The notes beneath the pieces were generated by a model. The model did not search any database. It was not told where the DNA came from and saw only the letters and a program-made list of their open reading frames with translations. Made by a program: the position numbers and the translations under genes. Shown here piece after piece: positions 31,894 to 41,787 of a DNA stretch of 64,000 nucleotides. Position 1 is the first letter of the stretch. The number at the start of each line of letters is the position of its first letter. The stretch comes from Ruminococcus sp. (lineage in GTDB: Bacteria; Bacillota_A; Clostridia; Oscillospirales; Ruminococcaceae): positions 1 through 64,000 of the forward strand of contig NZ_JAEEMU010000049.1 of the NCBI RefSeq assembly GCF_016283395.1. Direction: 5' to 3'.

Positions 31894-33855
31894 TCAGCTT
31901 TCTCTCAGTTCCTGTATCTTATCGCGGAGATATGCAGCGTGTTCAAATTCAAGCAACTTTGCTGCATTCTTCATTTCCACAGTGAGCTTGTCTATGAGAT
32001 GCTGCTTCTCGGAAGCCGACATCTTCTTCTTTTTTGTCTTTTCCTCCACCTTGTTCTTGGAAGTTATCTCCAGAACATCGCGGACTTCCTTGATGATAGT
32101 CTTTGGCACTATGCCGTGCTCCTCGTTGAACGCCATTTGCAGTGAGCGGCGGCGTTCGGTCTCGGTTATGGCTCTCTCCATAGAACCTGTTACGGAGTCG
32201 GCATACATTATTACCTGACCCTTGGCATTTCTTGCCGCACGTCCTATGGTCTGGATAAGGGAAGTCTCGCTTCTAAGGAAGCCCTCCTTGTCCGCATCGA
32301 GTATGGCAATAAGGCTTACCTCTGGTATGTCCAGTCCCTCACGGAGAAGGTTGATACCTATGAGTACATCAAAAACACCCTCGCGGAGATCCTTGATTAT
32401 CTCCATACGCTCGATAGTGTCGATATCGTGGTGGAGATAGCGGACTTTTACGCCAAGCTTTTCATAGTAAGAAGTCAAGTCCTCTGCCATTTTCTTGGTG
32501 AGAGTAGTAACAAGCACTCTCTCATTAAGGGCGACACGTTCGTTTATCTCGGACAGCAGGTCGTCCACCTGTCCGTGTGTGGGCTTTACGATTATCTCAG
32601 GGTCTACAAGTCCCGTAGGACGTATCACCTGCTCCACGATAGTATCTGTCTTTTCACGCTCTATCTGTCCCGGAGTTGCACTGACGTATATAGCCTGATG
32701 TATATGATCGTTGAACTCGTCAAAGTTCAGCGGACGGTTGTCCATAGCACTTGGCAGACGGAAACCGTAATCCACAAGAGTAGTCTTTCGTGCGCGGTCA
32801 CCTGCATACATAGCTCTTACCTGAGGCAAAGTTACATGGCTCTCGTCAACTATCAGGAGAAAATCCTCGGGGAAGTGATCCATAAGTGTGAGAGGAGTAC
32901 TTCCCGCTGGTCTGCCTGCAAGTACACGGGAGTAGTTCTCGACTCCGCTGCAATAGCCCACTTCTCGCAGCATTTCCATGTCATAATGGGTGCGCTGCTC
33001 GATACGCTGAGCCTCTATGAGCTTGTTGTTCTGCTGGAAGTAGTCGATACGCTCCGCAAGCTCACGGTCGATCTCTGTAAGAGCAGCTTCAAGCTTTTCA
33101 TCACCCACAACATAGTGAGAAGCTGGAAAAATAGCCGCATGGGACACAACTGCCTTGACCTCGCCCGTTATCACGTTTATCTCGGAGATACGGTCTATCT
33201 CATCGCCGAAGTACTCAACTCTTACAGCCGTATCCGTGGACATTGCAGGAAATATCTCCAGAACATCGCCGCGGACTCTGAACCTGTTACGCTCAAAAGC
33301 TATATCGTTGCGCTCATAGCGTATCTTCACAAGCTCAGCAATAAGCTGATCGCGAGGCTTTTCAGCTCCCTGACGAATGGAAACGCACATGGAGCGGTAT
33401 TCCTCAGGACTACCGAGAGAATATATGCACGAAACACTGGCAACGATTATAACGTCACTGCGCTCCGCAAGAGCAGTTGTGGCGGAATGGCGGAGCTTGT
33501 CTATCTCGTCGTTTATGGAGGAGTCCTTTTCGATGTAGCTGTCGGTGCTTGGCACGTAGGCTTCAGGCTGATAGTAGTCGTAGTAGGAAACGAAGTACTC
33601 AACGGCATTTTCGGGGAAGAACTCGCGAAACTCCGAGCAGAGCTGTGCTGCAAGTATCTTGTTATGGGCAAGTACGAGGGTAGGCTTGTTCACACGGGCG
33701 ATGACGTTCGCCATAGTGAAGGTCTTTCCCGAACCCGTAACACCGAGGAGTATCTGCTCCTTTTTGCCCGACTGTATACCGTTTACAAGTTTGTCGATAG
33801 CCTGCGGCTGATCGCCTGCTGGCGCGTAGTTTGAACATAGCTTGAAGTGATCCAT
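31894..33855 (-). CDS. uvrB: Excinuclease ABC subunit B
   Basis: The damage-verifying helicase-like subunit of nucleotide excision repair; works with UvrA and UvrC in the cytoplasm. 653 residues, full length. Walker A is [14 protein letters not shown] near residue 39-52; the beta-hairpin region follows with [19 protein letters not shown]; helicase motifs [33 protein letters not shown] and [19 protein letters not shown] are all present, with QTIGRAARN as motif VI. The C-terminal UVR domain ([20 protein letters not shown]) that binds UvrC is intact. uvrA and uvrC are not in the window. The upstream region consists of palindromic repeats and shows no clear promoter. Confidence 0.98.
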   Translation of the reverse strand: MDHFKLCSNYAPAGDQPQAIDKLVNGIQSGKKEQILLGVTGSGKTFTMANVIARVNKPTLVLAHNKILAAQLCSEFREFFPENAVEYFVSYYDYYQPEAYVPSTDSYIEKDSSINDEIDKLRHSATTALAERSDVIIVASVSCIYSLGSPEEYRSMCVSIRQGAEKPRDQLIAELVKIRYERNDIAFERNRFRVRGDVLEIFPAMSTDTAVRVEYFGDEIDRISEINVITGEVKAVVSHAAIFPASHYVVGDEKLEAALTEIDRELAERIDYFQQNNKLIEAQRIEQRTHYDMEMLREVGYCSGVENYSRVLAGRPAGSTPLTLMDHFPEDFLLIVDESHVTLPQVRAMYAGDRARKTTLVDYGFRLPSAMDNRPLNFDEFNDHIHQAIYVSATPGQIEREKTDTIVEQVIRPTGLVDPEIIVKPTHGQVDDLLSEINERVALNERVLVTTLTKKMAEDLTSYYEKLGVKVRYLHHDIDTIERMEIIKDLREGVFDVLIGINLLREGLDIPEVSLIAILDADKEGFLRSETSLIQTIGRAARNAKGQVIMYADSVTGSMERAITETERRRSLQMAFNEEHGIVPKTIIKEVRDVLEITSKNKVEEKTKKKKMSASEKQHLIDKLTVEMKNAAKLLEFEHAAYLRDKIQELRES

Positions 33856-33891
33856 AGTTCCCCCTTTGGAAGTTGAGAGTTGTGAATGTAG

Positions 33892-34127
33892 GGGCGCACA
33901 CTGTGCGCCCGTGTTTTACATTTAAACAAATATGAAACGAAATGTAGGGGGCGATGCCAACATCGCCCCGTCAATTTAAAGTTATTGTGTAAGGGCTGCC
34001 TTTGACAGCCCGAATTTCTTTCAGCGTATCTTGCAGGCGGACAATGTGCGCCCCTACAAGCTAACGGCTAAAGGCTTGCGGAACGCCGCCCTCGGCGTTC
34101 CATACTATCGGGCGGATAATATCCGCC
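33892..34127. repeat. Intergenic cluster of variable-stem palindromes
   Basis: Between carB and uvrB. It holds GGGCGCACA-C-TGTGCGCCC (33892-33910), GGGGCGATG / CATCGCCCC (33948-33969), GGGCTG / CAGCCC (about 33989-34008), GGAACGCCG / CGGCGTTCC (34080-34101) and GGCGGATA-A-TATCCGCC (34111-34127). The stems differ in sequence but each pairs almost perfectly. A heptamer array AGCTAAC/GGCTAAA (34059-34077) lies between them. Confidence 0.7.
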
Positions 34128-34132
34128 ACTAC

Positions 34133-37100
34133 TTATATCTTGGTGATATCGACTAATTCAACATCATTGATAGTTCTGCCCGATTCGAGGACTTTTACCA
34201 GTGATTTCGCTGTATCTACAGCTGTAAGGCTACAGATAGAACGCTCTATGGACTTTCTTCTCATCTTAACGCTGTCACGCTCAGGGAGTCTGCCCTTTGC
34301 GGAAGTGGATATTACATAGTGTATCTTGCCGCTGTCAAGGAGAGTCTCAACATTAGGCTCGCCGTCCGATATCTTGCGGACAAGATTTGCAGCTATCATA
34401 TTTCTGTGGAGCACGCTCTGTGTACCAGATGTTGCATAAAGCTCAAAGCCCATACGCTCAAACTTATCGGCAATAGGAAGTATCTCCCTCTTATCGCTGT
34501 CGCGTACCGAGATAAGAACTCCGCCCTCACGCTTGAGGTCAAAACCTGCTGCGATAAGTCCCTTGAGAAGTGCGTCCTCAAGGTTTCTGCCGATACCGAG
34601 ACACTCACCTGTAGACTTCATCTCAGGTCCGAGCATAGTATCAACGTCTGTGAGCTTCTCGAATGAGAATACAGGAACTTTAACTGCAACGTAATCGCCA
34701 GCAGGATAAAGTCCGCTCTCATAGCCCATATCTTTAAGCTTTGCACCGAACATTATCTTTGTTGCGATATCCACCATAGGTATACCAGTTACCTTGCTGA
34801 TGTAAGGAACGGTTCTTGATGAACGCGGATTTACCTCGATAACGAATACTTCATGGTTGTACACAACATACTGTATATTTACAAGTCCGATAACATTGAG
34901 CTCCTTAGAAAGGAGTCTTGTGTACTCAACGATTATACGCTTGATACGATCTGAAAGATGCTGTGCAGGATATATCGAGATAGAGTCGCCCGAGTGAACG
35001 CCTGCACGTTCGATATGCTCCATGATACCCGGGATAAGGAAGTCCTCACCGTCACAGATAGCGTCTACCTCAACCTCAGTACCCATCATGTACTTGTCGA
35101 TAAGTACAGGATTTTCAATGTTATGGCTCATGATGATGCCCATGTACTCCTTTACATCTGCATCGGAGTGAGCGATTATCATGTTCTGACCGCCGAGAAC
35201 GTAGGAAGGTCTGAGAAGTACAGGATAGCCAAGGTCATTGGCAGCCACAAGAGCTTCCTCTGTGTTCATTACAGTATGTCCGGCAGGTCTCGGTATACCG
35301 CACTTTTCAAGCACTTCGTCGAAACGCTCTCTGTCCTCTGCTGCGTCTATCATATCAGCAGAAGTACCGAGGATACGAACGCCCATATCCGAGAGGTAAC
35401 GTGTGAGCTTGATAGCTGTCTGTCCGCCGAACTGTACAACTACACCGTAAGGCTGCTCGGTCTCGATAATGGACTGTACGTCCTCCTTTGTGAGCGGATC
35501 GAAGTACAGACGGTCGCCTGTATCAAAGTCGGTAGAAACTGTCTCGGGGTTGTTGTTGCATATTACAGCCTCATAGCCAAGCTCTTTAAGAGTCCATACG
35601 CAGTGTACAGAGCAGTAGTCGAACTCGATACCCTGTCCGATACGGATAGGACCTGAGCCGAATACGATGACCTTCTTCTTGCCCTTGTCTGTGCGCTCGA
35701 TGAACTGCTTTGCCTCATTCTCATCGTCAAAGGTGGAGTAGAAGTAAGGAGTCTCAGCCTTGAACTCGCCTGCGCAGGTATCGACCATTTTGTATACGGC
35801 ACTCTTGTGCTTAGGGCACTTCTGTCCCGAGATGCGCTCGATAGTGCTGTCAAGATAGCCGTACTGCTTTGCGATATCGTACTTTTCCTCTGTGAGCTCG
35901 CCCTCTGCAAGCCATTTCTCCAGCTCTACAAGGTTCAGGAGCTTATAAAGGAACCAGTTGTCTATCATGGTTATCTCGTGTATCTCTTCGGGAGTTATTC
36001 CGCGCTTGAGAGCTTCAAATACGCAGAATGAACGCTCGTCGTCGATAACGTGGAGCTTCTCGCGTATCTCCTCTGTGGAGAGCTTTGCAAGCTTTTTGAG
36101 GTTCATGGTGTCAAGACCAAGCTCGATAGAGCGGACTGCCTTCATCATAGCCTGCTCGAAGCTTGTACCGATAGCCATTACCTCGCCTGTTGCCTTCATC
36201 TGTGTGCCGAGGGTACGCTTTGCATATACGAATTTATCAAATGCCCACTTAGGGAACTTGATTACAACATAGTCCAGTGCAGGCTCGAAACAAGCGTAGG
36301 TCTTGCCTGTTACCTGATTGATGATCTCATCAAGAGTATAGCCGATAGCGATCTTTGCCGCAGTCTTTGCTATCGGATAGCCTGTAGCCTTTGAAGCAAG
36401 TGCGGAAGAACGTGAAACTCTTGGGTTTACCTCGATAACGGCATACTTGAAGCTTGTTGGGTGCAGTGCGAACTGGCAGTTGCAGCCGCCCTCAACTTTG
36501 AGCTCCTTGATGATATTGATAGCCGCTGTACGGAGCATCTGATACTCTCTGTCGGTGAGAGTTACAGCAGGTGCGATAACGATACTGTCGCCTGTGTGAA
36601 CGCCTACAGGGTCGAAGTTCTCCATAGAGCAGACTGTGATAACGTTGCCCTTTGCGTCACGGATAACCTCAAACTCTATTTCCTTCCAGCCGCTGATACA
36701 CTTCTCAACAAGTATCTGTGTGATAGGTGAAAGACGAAGTCCGTTTGTTGCGATGTCGCGGAGCTCCTCTTCATTCTGAGCTATACCGCCGCCTGTACCG
36801 CCGAGTGTGAAAGCAGGACGAACGATAACAGGGTAGTGTATCACCTGTGCGAAGTCAACTGCGTCCTCAACTGTCTCTACGACCTTTGACGGGATACAAG
36901 GCTCGCCTATCTTTTCCATAGTGTCCTTGAAAGCCTGTCTGTCCTCAGCCTTGTGGATAGTCTCAGGATCTGCACCGAGGAGCTTTACATTGTGGCTGTC
37001 GAGGAAGCCTTCCTCTGCAAGCTGCATGGACAGTGTAAGACCTGTCTGACCGCCGAGTGTGGAAAGAAGGCTGTCGGGCTTTTCTATTTCGATTATTCTC

Positions 37101-37324
37101 TTTACAACGTCAAGTGTAAGGGGTTCGATATATACCTTGTCTGCCATAGCCTTATCGGTCATAATGGTAGCAGGATTAGAGTTTATGAGGACTACTTCAA
37201 GTCCCTCCTGTTTAAGTGCGCGGCAAGCCTGTGTGCCTGCGTAGTCAAATTCGGCAGCCTGTCCGATTACGATAGGACCTGAGCCGATAACGAGTACCTT
37301 TTTTATATCACTTCTGAGTGGCAT
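34133..37324 (-). CDS. carB: Carbamoyl-phosphate synthase, large subunit
   Basis: Makes carbamoyl phosphate from bicarbonate, ATP and ammonia channelled from CarA; feeds pyrimidines and arginine. 1063 residues, the usual length. The two homologous ATP-grasp halves are complete: the first begins KVLVIGSGPIVIGQAAEFDY, the second KVIVFGSGPIRIGQGIEFDY near 555. EVNPRVSRSSALASKATGYP and EVNPRSSRTVPYISKVTGIP mark the metal sites. The C-terminal allosteric domain (about 935-1063) has a normal MGS-like fold, with ATSGTQSVL. A ribosome site GGAGGTAAAG precedes the ATG. It follows carA with a 127-base gap filled with a repeat, and is the last gene of the pyrimidine cluster. Confidence 0.98.
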   Translation of the reverse strand: MPLRSDIKKVLVIGSGPIVIGQAAEFDYAGTQACRALKQEGLEVVLINSNPATIMTDKAMADKVYIEPLTLDVVKRIIEIEKPDSLLSTLGGQTGLTLSMQLAEEGFLDSHNVKLLGADPETIHKAEDRQAFKDTMEKIGEPCIPSKVVETVEDAVDFAQVIHYPVIVRPAFTLGGTGGGIAQNEEELRDIATNGLRLSPITQILVEKCISGWKEIEFEVIRDAKGNVITVCSMENFDPVGVHTGDSIVIAPAVTLTDREYQMLRTAAINIIKELKVEGGCNCQFALHPTSFKYAVIEVNPRVSRSSALASKATGYPIAKTAAKIAIGYTLDEIINQVTGKTYACFEPALDYVVIKFPKWAFDKFVYAKRTLGTQMKATGEVMAIGTSFEQAMMKAVRSIELGLDTMNLKKLAKLSTEEIREKLHVIDDERSFCVFEALKRGITPEEIHEITMIDNWFLYKLLNLVELEKWLAEGELTEEKYDIAKQYGYLDSTIERISGQKCPKHKSAVYKMVDTCAGEFKAETPYFYSTFDDENEAKQFIERTDKGKKKVIVFGSGPIRIGQGIEFDYCSVHCVWTLKELGYEAVICNNNPETVSTDFDTGDRLYFDPLTKEDVQSIIETEQPYGVVVQFGGQTAIKLTRYLSDMGVRILGTSADMIDAAEDRERFDEVLEKCGIPRPAGHTVMNTEEALVAANDLGYPVLLRPSYVLGGQNMIIAHSDADVKEYMGIIMSHNIENPVLIDKYMMGTEVEVDAICDGEDFLIPGIMEHIERAGVHSGDSISIYPAQHLSDRIKRIIVEYTRLLSKELNVIGLVNIQYVVYNHEVFVIEVNPRSSRTVPYISKVTGIPMVDIATKIMFGAKLKDMGYESGLYPAGDYVAVKVPVFSFEKLTDVDTMLGPEMKSTGECLGIGRNLEDALLKGLIAAGFDLKREGGVLISVRDSDKREILPIADKFERMGFELYATSGTQSVLHRNMIAANLVRKISDGEPNVETLLDSGKIHYVISTSAKGRLPERDSVKMRRKSIERSICSLTAVDTAKSLVKVLESGRTINDVELVDITKI

Positions 37325-37343
37325 TTCACTTTACCTCCAAATA

Positions 37344-37445
37344 AGTTATTAGTGATTAGTGGTTAGTGGTTAGTATTTGTAGGGAACGCCGCCCTCGGCG
37401 TTCCATTATACATCACTTGTGCGGAACGGCGTGGGCGCCGTTCCC
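37344..37445. repeat. carA-carB spacer: heptamer array and two palindromes
   Basis: Four to five TTAGTGR units (37346-37377), then GGAACGCCG / CGGCGTTCC and GGAACGGCG / CGCCGTTCC hairpins. The same palindrome word as at 34080 occurs. It may stabilise or divide the transcript between the two subunit genes. Confidence 0.65.
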
Positions 37446-37451
37446 TACTAA

Positions 37452-38552
37452 TTACTTTTTGCACATTGTTTTTACAAATTCGTCAAACAAGTAAGCTGTG
37501 TCCAGCGGACCGCCGTGTGCTTCGGGGTGGAACTGGACTGTTCTTGCGTTGACTGAGGTATAATGTATGCCCTCACAAGTTTTGTCGTTGGCATTTATAT
37601 GTGAAACATGACCTACTGACGGGTCGATGCTGTCTCCTACTACCGCATAGCCGTGATTCTGGCTGGTAACGTAGGTAAGACCGCTTTCAAGGTCGATAAC
37701 AGGCTGGTTTGCACCTCTGTGACCGTATTTCAGCTTCTCGGTCTTTCCGCCGTTGGCAAGCGCCATGAGCTGATGTCCGAGGCAGATACCGAATATCGGT
37801 ATGCCAAGCTTCTGTATCTCCTTGATATTCTCTATTATCTCAACATTTTCGGCAGGATCTCCGGGGCCGTTGGAGAACATGATACCGTCGGGAGCAAGCT
37901 CCTTTATCTCATCAGCTGTAGTATATGCAGGTACTACCACTACCTCGCAGCCGCGCTTTAAAAGCTCCTGTCTGATATTGCGCTTGTAGCCGAAATCGAA
38001 CAGCGCAACTTTCAGCTTTTTCTCCTCAGGCTCATATGTAAGAGTTTCGGTATTTGTAACAGTCTTTACAGCGTCCTTTACTGTGAAAGCGCGTATTTTT
38101 TCGAGAAGCTCGTCCTTCTTTGCGTAAACGTCCTCGGTAGTGATAACGCCGTTCATAACGCCAACTTCACGGATAATACGTGTAAGACGGCGTGTGTCGA
38201 TGTTGTTGATACCGACGATGTTGTGCTCCTTCAAAAAGTCGTTGATATTGCCCTCGCAGCGGAAGTTTGAAGGTGCATTGCACCATTCTCTTACGATATA
38301 TCCCGATACGTAGGACTTTGCGGACTCATTGTCCTCGGAGTTCACACCGTAGTTTCCGATAAGCGGAAATGTCTGTGTGACTATCTGTCCGTAGTAGCTG
38401 GGATCTGTGAGAGTTTCCTGATAGCCTGTGACACCTGTTGTGAATACAACTTCACCTATGACAGTGCCCTTTGCTCCAAAGCTCCTGCCCTCGAACACCT
38501 GTCCGTCGGCAAGCATAAGGTAAGCTTTTTCGCCCATGTTGAATAATGACAT
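37452..38552 (-). CDS. carA: Carbamoyl-phosphate synthase, small subunit
   Basis: The glutaminase partner of CarB: releases ammonia from glutamine. 366 residues. The N-terminal domain starts KAYLMLADGQVFEGRSFGAKG, and the C-terminal class I amidotransferase domain has the nucleophile Cys in PIFGICLGHQLMALANGG and the catalytic His in QFHPEAHGGP. GGGAGGAATTTACA precedes the ATG. Order carA then carB is as usual, and both lie downstream of pyrF. The gap upstream holds repeats, and no separate promoter was found, so PyrR-controlled read-through is likely. Confidence 0.98.
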   Translation of the reverse strand: MSLFNMGEKAYLMLADGQVFEGRSFGAKGTVIGEVVFTTGVTGYQETLTDPSYYGQIVTQTFPLIGNYGVNSEDNESAKSYVSGYIVREWCNAPSNFRCEGNINDFLKEHNIVGINNIDTRRLTRIIREVGVMNGVITTEDVYAKKDELLEKIRAFTVKDAVKTVTNTETLTYEPEEKKLKVALFDFGYKRNIRQELLKRGCEVVVVPAYTTADEIKELAPDGIMFSNGPGDPAENVEIIENIKEIQKLGIPIFGICLGHQLMALANGGKTEKLKYGHRGANQPVIDLESGLTYVTSQNHGYAVVGDSIDPSVGHVSHINANDKTCEGIHYTSVNARTVQFHPEAHGGPLDTAYLFDEFVKTMCKK

Positions 38553-38742
38553 TGTAAATTCCTCCCTTTAGTTTTTAGAGGTCGTATTGTTGATGTTTTT
38601 CACCCTGTTCCACGCCATTGTGGAGAGGACGTTTTTTTAATTCGGAATTCGTAATGCGGAATTCGGAATTATTGTGTCCGCTTACGCGGAAATCATTTGT
38701 ATCCTTGCGGGTGGATGATATCCGCCCTGCTTGGATCATGAT

Positions 38743-39357
38743 TTACAATCCAAGCTCTTCAAAATCCATTATCTCATTTTCGACTGTAACTTTTCCGTCT
38801 TTGATAATGTACTTAATTCTTGCAGGTATATCTGCATATATGCTTTCCCACTCATAGTCCGCAGGCTCTGCGCTCTCAATAAACTTTACAAGCTCCTTTG
38901 CAGCCTGCTCATAATCAGGAACATTCAGACCGCTTTGCTCTATCGGTATCGAATAGGAAGGTCCACCTGAACCATGGTATATCTCCACAAGATATTTGTT
39001 TCCGTTTTCGTCCTCAGCCGTGATCGGATATGAATACATACATTCCCAATCATCGCTCAGTGAATCGTTTTTTCCGAAACATGCCATGACCTTTCCAAGA
39101 AAAAGTGCATATTCTTCCTCGCCAGCTGTTCCTGTTTCGTATATCCACTCTCCGCCGTATTGGACTTTTCTCATTTCATTTTCTTCATCTTTTGTTGCAT
39201 TTCTGAATGTAAACATAGTTTTCTCCTTGCTTGATACTTCGGTTGTAATAGTAGTTTCAGCGATCGAGTCTATGACATTTCCATTTTCAGCATTTATATT
39301 TCCACAGCTATTCATGCAGATCAAAGCTATAACAAATACACAAAAACTCTTTTTCAT
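38743..39357 (-). CDS. Hypothetical lipoprotein within the pyrimidine cluster
   Basis: 204 residues with a short signal peptide and a lipobox-like MNSC (Cys18), then a Thr/Glu-rich spacer and an acidic domain from about residue 48. The domain contains ATKDEENEMRKVQYGGEWIY, VEIYHGSGGPSYSIPIEQS and IPARIKYIIKDGKVTVENEI. I recognise no family. It lies between pyrF and carA in the same direction, but both flanks hold repeats (GAATTC-rich words on the 3' side, palindromes and a heptamer array on the 5' side), so it may be an insertion that shares the transcript by chance. No promoter of its own was seen. Confidence 0.65.
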   Translation of the reverse strand: MKKSFCVFVIALICMNSCGNINAENGNVIDSIAETTITTEVSSKEKTMFTFRNATKDEENEMRKVQYGGEWIYETGTAGEEEYALFLGKVMACFGKNDSLSDDWECMYSYPITAEDENGNKYLVEIYHGSGGPSYSIPIEQSGLNVPDYEQAAKELVKFIESAEPADYEWESIYADIPARIKYIIKDGKVTVENEIMDFEELGL

Positions 39358-39374
39358 AATGCTTTATCTGTAAC

Positions 39375-39548
39375 GCACAGGCGAGCGGAACTCGCCCTAC
39401 AGTTTTGTTCGTGTTATTTATCTCGTCGGGAACGGGACGTCGAGGACTCCCAACAGGAGCCGCGACCCTCTGTCAGCTTTGCTGACATCTCCCTGTACTA
39501 CAGGGAGTCACCGTCCCCTACTTTCTACTTTCTACTCACTACTCACTT
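39375..39548. repeat. Intergenic palindromes and heptamer array
   Basis: GGCGAG-CGGAA-CTCGCC (39380-39400) followed by CTACAG, TGTCAGC / GCTGACA, CCCTGTA-C-TACAGGG, and a heptamer array CTACTTT/CTACTCA (39518-39548) that runs into the end of pyrF. It lies between pyrF and the lipoprotein gene. Confidence 0.6.
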
Positions 39549-40469
39549 GAGATTGATATACTGGCAGATATCGTCTCTCATGCGGATAACTTCTCTTCTT
39601 GCTGCCTTTGCGAATTCTCTCTCGTCGCAGCCTTCCTTCTTGTATGCACACATTACTGCGCGTGAGGAGTTTACTATAGCTCCAAGACCGTTCTCGTCAA
39701 AGCCGCCCTTTAAGCCTTCTGCTCCGCCGCCCTGTGCGCCGTAGCCTGGAACAAGGAACATAGTGTGAGGGAGTCTCTTTCTAAGCTCTGCAAGCATTTC
39801 GGGATATGTAGCACCTACAACTGCACCTACTGCGGAATAACCGTACTTTCCGCGTGTATCCTCGCCCCACTTCTCGCACATATCACCCATGCACTCGTAG
39901 ATAGTGCGTCCGTCGGCAAGCTTCATATCCTGAAGCTCACCTGATGAGGGGTTGGAAGTCTTAACAAGTACGTATATGCCCTTGTCGCGGTCGCGGCATA
40001 CTTTAAGGAGAGGCTCGATACCGTCTGTGCCAAGGTAGCCGTTTACTGTGAGAGCATCTGCGCCGAAAGCTTCAAGCTGATTTTCGCCTACAGAAGTTAC
40101 GCCAAGATGTGCAGTAGCATAAGCTTCCATTGTTGCACCGATATCGTTTCTCTTGCCGTCTGTCATTACGAACATACCGTTGAGCTTTGCATATCGGATA
40201 GTCTTTTCAAGAGTTCTGATGCCGTAGTGACCGTACATCTCGTAGTAAGCAGCCTGTGGCTTGATAGCAGGTACTATATCATGTATCTCGTCTATGATAG
40301 CCTGATTAAAGTCGAATATTGCCTTTGCAGCAGCCTTTAATGTCCAGCCGTCACTGTCGAGATAACGACGCTGAATGAATTCGGGAACATATTCCAGCTT
40401 AGGGTCAAGACCTACCACTGTAGGGTTTTTAAGGTCGATTATCTTTTCGATAAGTCTGTCAAATGACAT
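39543..40469 (-). CDS. pyrF: Orotidine 5'-phosphate decarboxylase (type 2)
   Basis: Final step to UMP: decarboxylates OMP. 308 residues, the longer subfamily (type 2) in which the active-site motif is FVMTDGKRNDIGATMEAYA, with Lys and the two Asp forming the catalytic tetrad. The start MSFDRLIEKIIDLKNPTVVG with VVGLDPKLEYVP and the closing loop MFLVPGYGAQGGG are as expected. The ATG follows GGAGG. It lies 17 bases after pyrC. pyrD, pyrE and pyrB are not in the window and must be elsewhere. Confidence 0.96.
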   Translation of the reverse strand: MSFDRLIEKIIDLKNPTVVGLDPKLEYVPEFIQRRYLDSDGWTLKAAAKAIFDFNQAIIDEIHDIVPAIKPQAAYYEMYGHYGIRTLEKTIRYAKLNGMFVMTDGKRNDIGATMEAYATAHLGVTSVGENQLEAFGADALTVNGYLGTDGIEPLLKVCRDRDKGIYVLVKTSNPSSGELQDMKLADGRTIYECMGDMCEKWGEDTRGKYGYSAVGAVVGATYPEMLAELRKRLPHTMFLVPGYGAQGGGAEGLKGGFDENGLGAIVNSSRAVMCAYKKEGCDEREFAKAARREVIRMRDDICQYINLK

Positions 40470-40486
40470 ATGTTTTCCTCCTGTAT

Positions 40487-41755
40487 TTACATTTCATTAT
40501 ATCTTATCTCGCCCTTTGATATAGTAACGAGAGGCTTTCCTGTAAGTTCCATGCCCTTGAATACGGTGTTATGCGATTTTGAATGGAGCTTTTCGGGCAC
40601 TACTGTCCATTTTTTATTTATGTCCGCGATCACAAGGTCTGCTGTGCTGCCTTCCTTTATGGCAGGCACTTCAAGACCCAGAAGCTTTCGCGGATTTGCA
40701 CACATGAGCTCCACTACTCTGTTAAGGCTTATCTCGCCTGTATGATAGAGTGCGGTAAGAGTTGCGGCAAGAGATGTTTCAAGTCCCACAACTCCGTTTG
40801 GAGCTTTCTCGAAATCAGCTTTTTCCTCGGCTGCATGAGGTGCATGGTCTGTGATTATGCAGTCGATAGTGCCGTCCTTTACGGCTTCTATGATAGCCTT
40901 TACGTCCTCGGGAGTTCTGAGAGGCGGATTCATTCTGTAGTCCGCATCACGCTTTTCAAGAAGCTTATCCGTAAGCATGAAGTAATGCGGAGCAGTCTCG
41001 CAGGTGACCTTTACTCCCCTTGACTTTGCAAAGCGTATCATCGCCGCACTTCCCTCGGTGGAAACATGGCATATATGGATACGGGCATCAACTGAAGAAG
41101 CAAGTATCATCTCACGTGCGGTTATGTAGTCCTCGGAAGCTCTGTCCATACCCTTGACACCAAGCTTTGCGGAAGTCTCGCCCTTGTTCATAATGCCGCC
41201 GTTTATAATGCTCAGATCCTCGCAGTGTGAAGCAACAAGAAGCCCGTTCTCTTTTGAAAGCTCAAGTGCTTTTCTCATCATCTCAGCATTTTCAACAGGT
41301 CTGCCGTCATCGGATATGCATATGCAGCCTGCGGCTTTCAAAGCTTCGTAGTCGCAGAGACCGTTTCCGCTCATTCCGCCTGTGATGCAGCCTACGGGAT
41401 ATACTTCAACTCCCGTGCCCTCTGCCTTGTCGATTATGTAGCGTATAGTTTCGGGGTTATCGCATGGCGGCTTTGTATTCGGCATCGCAAGTACTCCCGT
41501 AACTCCGCCTGCAAGTGCAGCAGAGCAGCCTGTAAGGATATCCTCCTTATGAGTAAGCCCAGGGTCGCGGAAATGAACGTGCATATCAAAGAGTGAGGGC
41601 ATGAGCACAAGCCCTGTGCCGTCTATTGCCTTGTCTGTTTCTGCTGAGATATTATTCCCCAGCTTTGATATTTTGCCGCCGCTTATCAGCACATCTGTTG
41701 TCATATCCGTTTCTGTATCGACTGCACGGATATTTTTGATAAGTATCTGAGACAT
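40487..41755 (-). CDS. pyrC: Dihydroorotase
   Basis: Closes carbamoyl aspartate to dihydroorotate, a zinc enzyme of the amidohydrolase superfamily (type I, 422 residues). The metal-binding HxH is His59-His61 in FDMHVHFRDPG; the second site has HICHVSTEGSA and SHCEDLS, and the catalytic Asp is in CIITDHAPHA. GLETSLAATLTALYHTG binds the substrate. It is an active type because all ligands are kept, unlike PyrX-like pseudo-enzymes. It lies 32 bases after pyrR and 17 bases before pyrF, as part of one message. Confidence 0.97.
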   Translation of the reverse strand: MSQILIKNIRAVDTETDMTTDVLISGGKISKLGNNISAETDKAIDGTGLVLMPSLFDMHVHFRDPGLTHKEDILTGCSAALAGGVTGVLAMPNTKPPCDNPETIRYIIDKAEGTGVEVYPVGCITGGMSGNGLCDYEALKAAGCICISDDGRPVENAEMMRKALELSKENGLLVASHCEDLSIINGGIMNKGETSAKLGVKGMDRASEDYITAREMILASSVDARIHICHVSTEGSAAMIRFAKSRGVKVTCETAPHYFMLTDKLLEKRDADYRMNPPLRTPEDVKAIIEAVKDGTIDCIITDHAPHAAEEKADFEKAPNGVVGLETSLAATLTALYHTGEISLNRVVELMCANPRKLLGLEVPAIKEGSTADLVIADINKKWTVVPEKLHSKSHNTVFKGMELTGKPLVTISKGEIRYNEM

Positions 41756-41787
41756 GATTACCTCGCTTTCGTATTGTGTATATTGGT

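Noticed and set aside
32428..33834. A 468-residue open frame on the plus strand
   Set aside because: It is exactly antisense to uvrB, which has all family motifs. The antisense frame has no ribosome site, no domain and biased residues (many Cys, His and Tyr).
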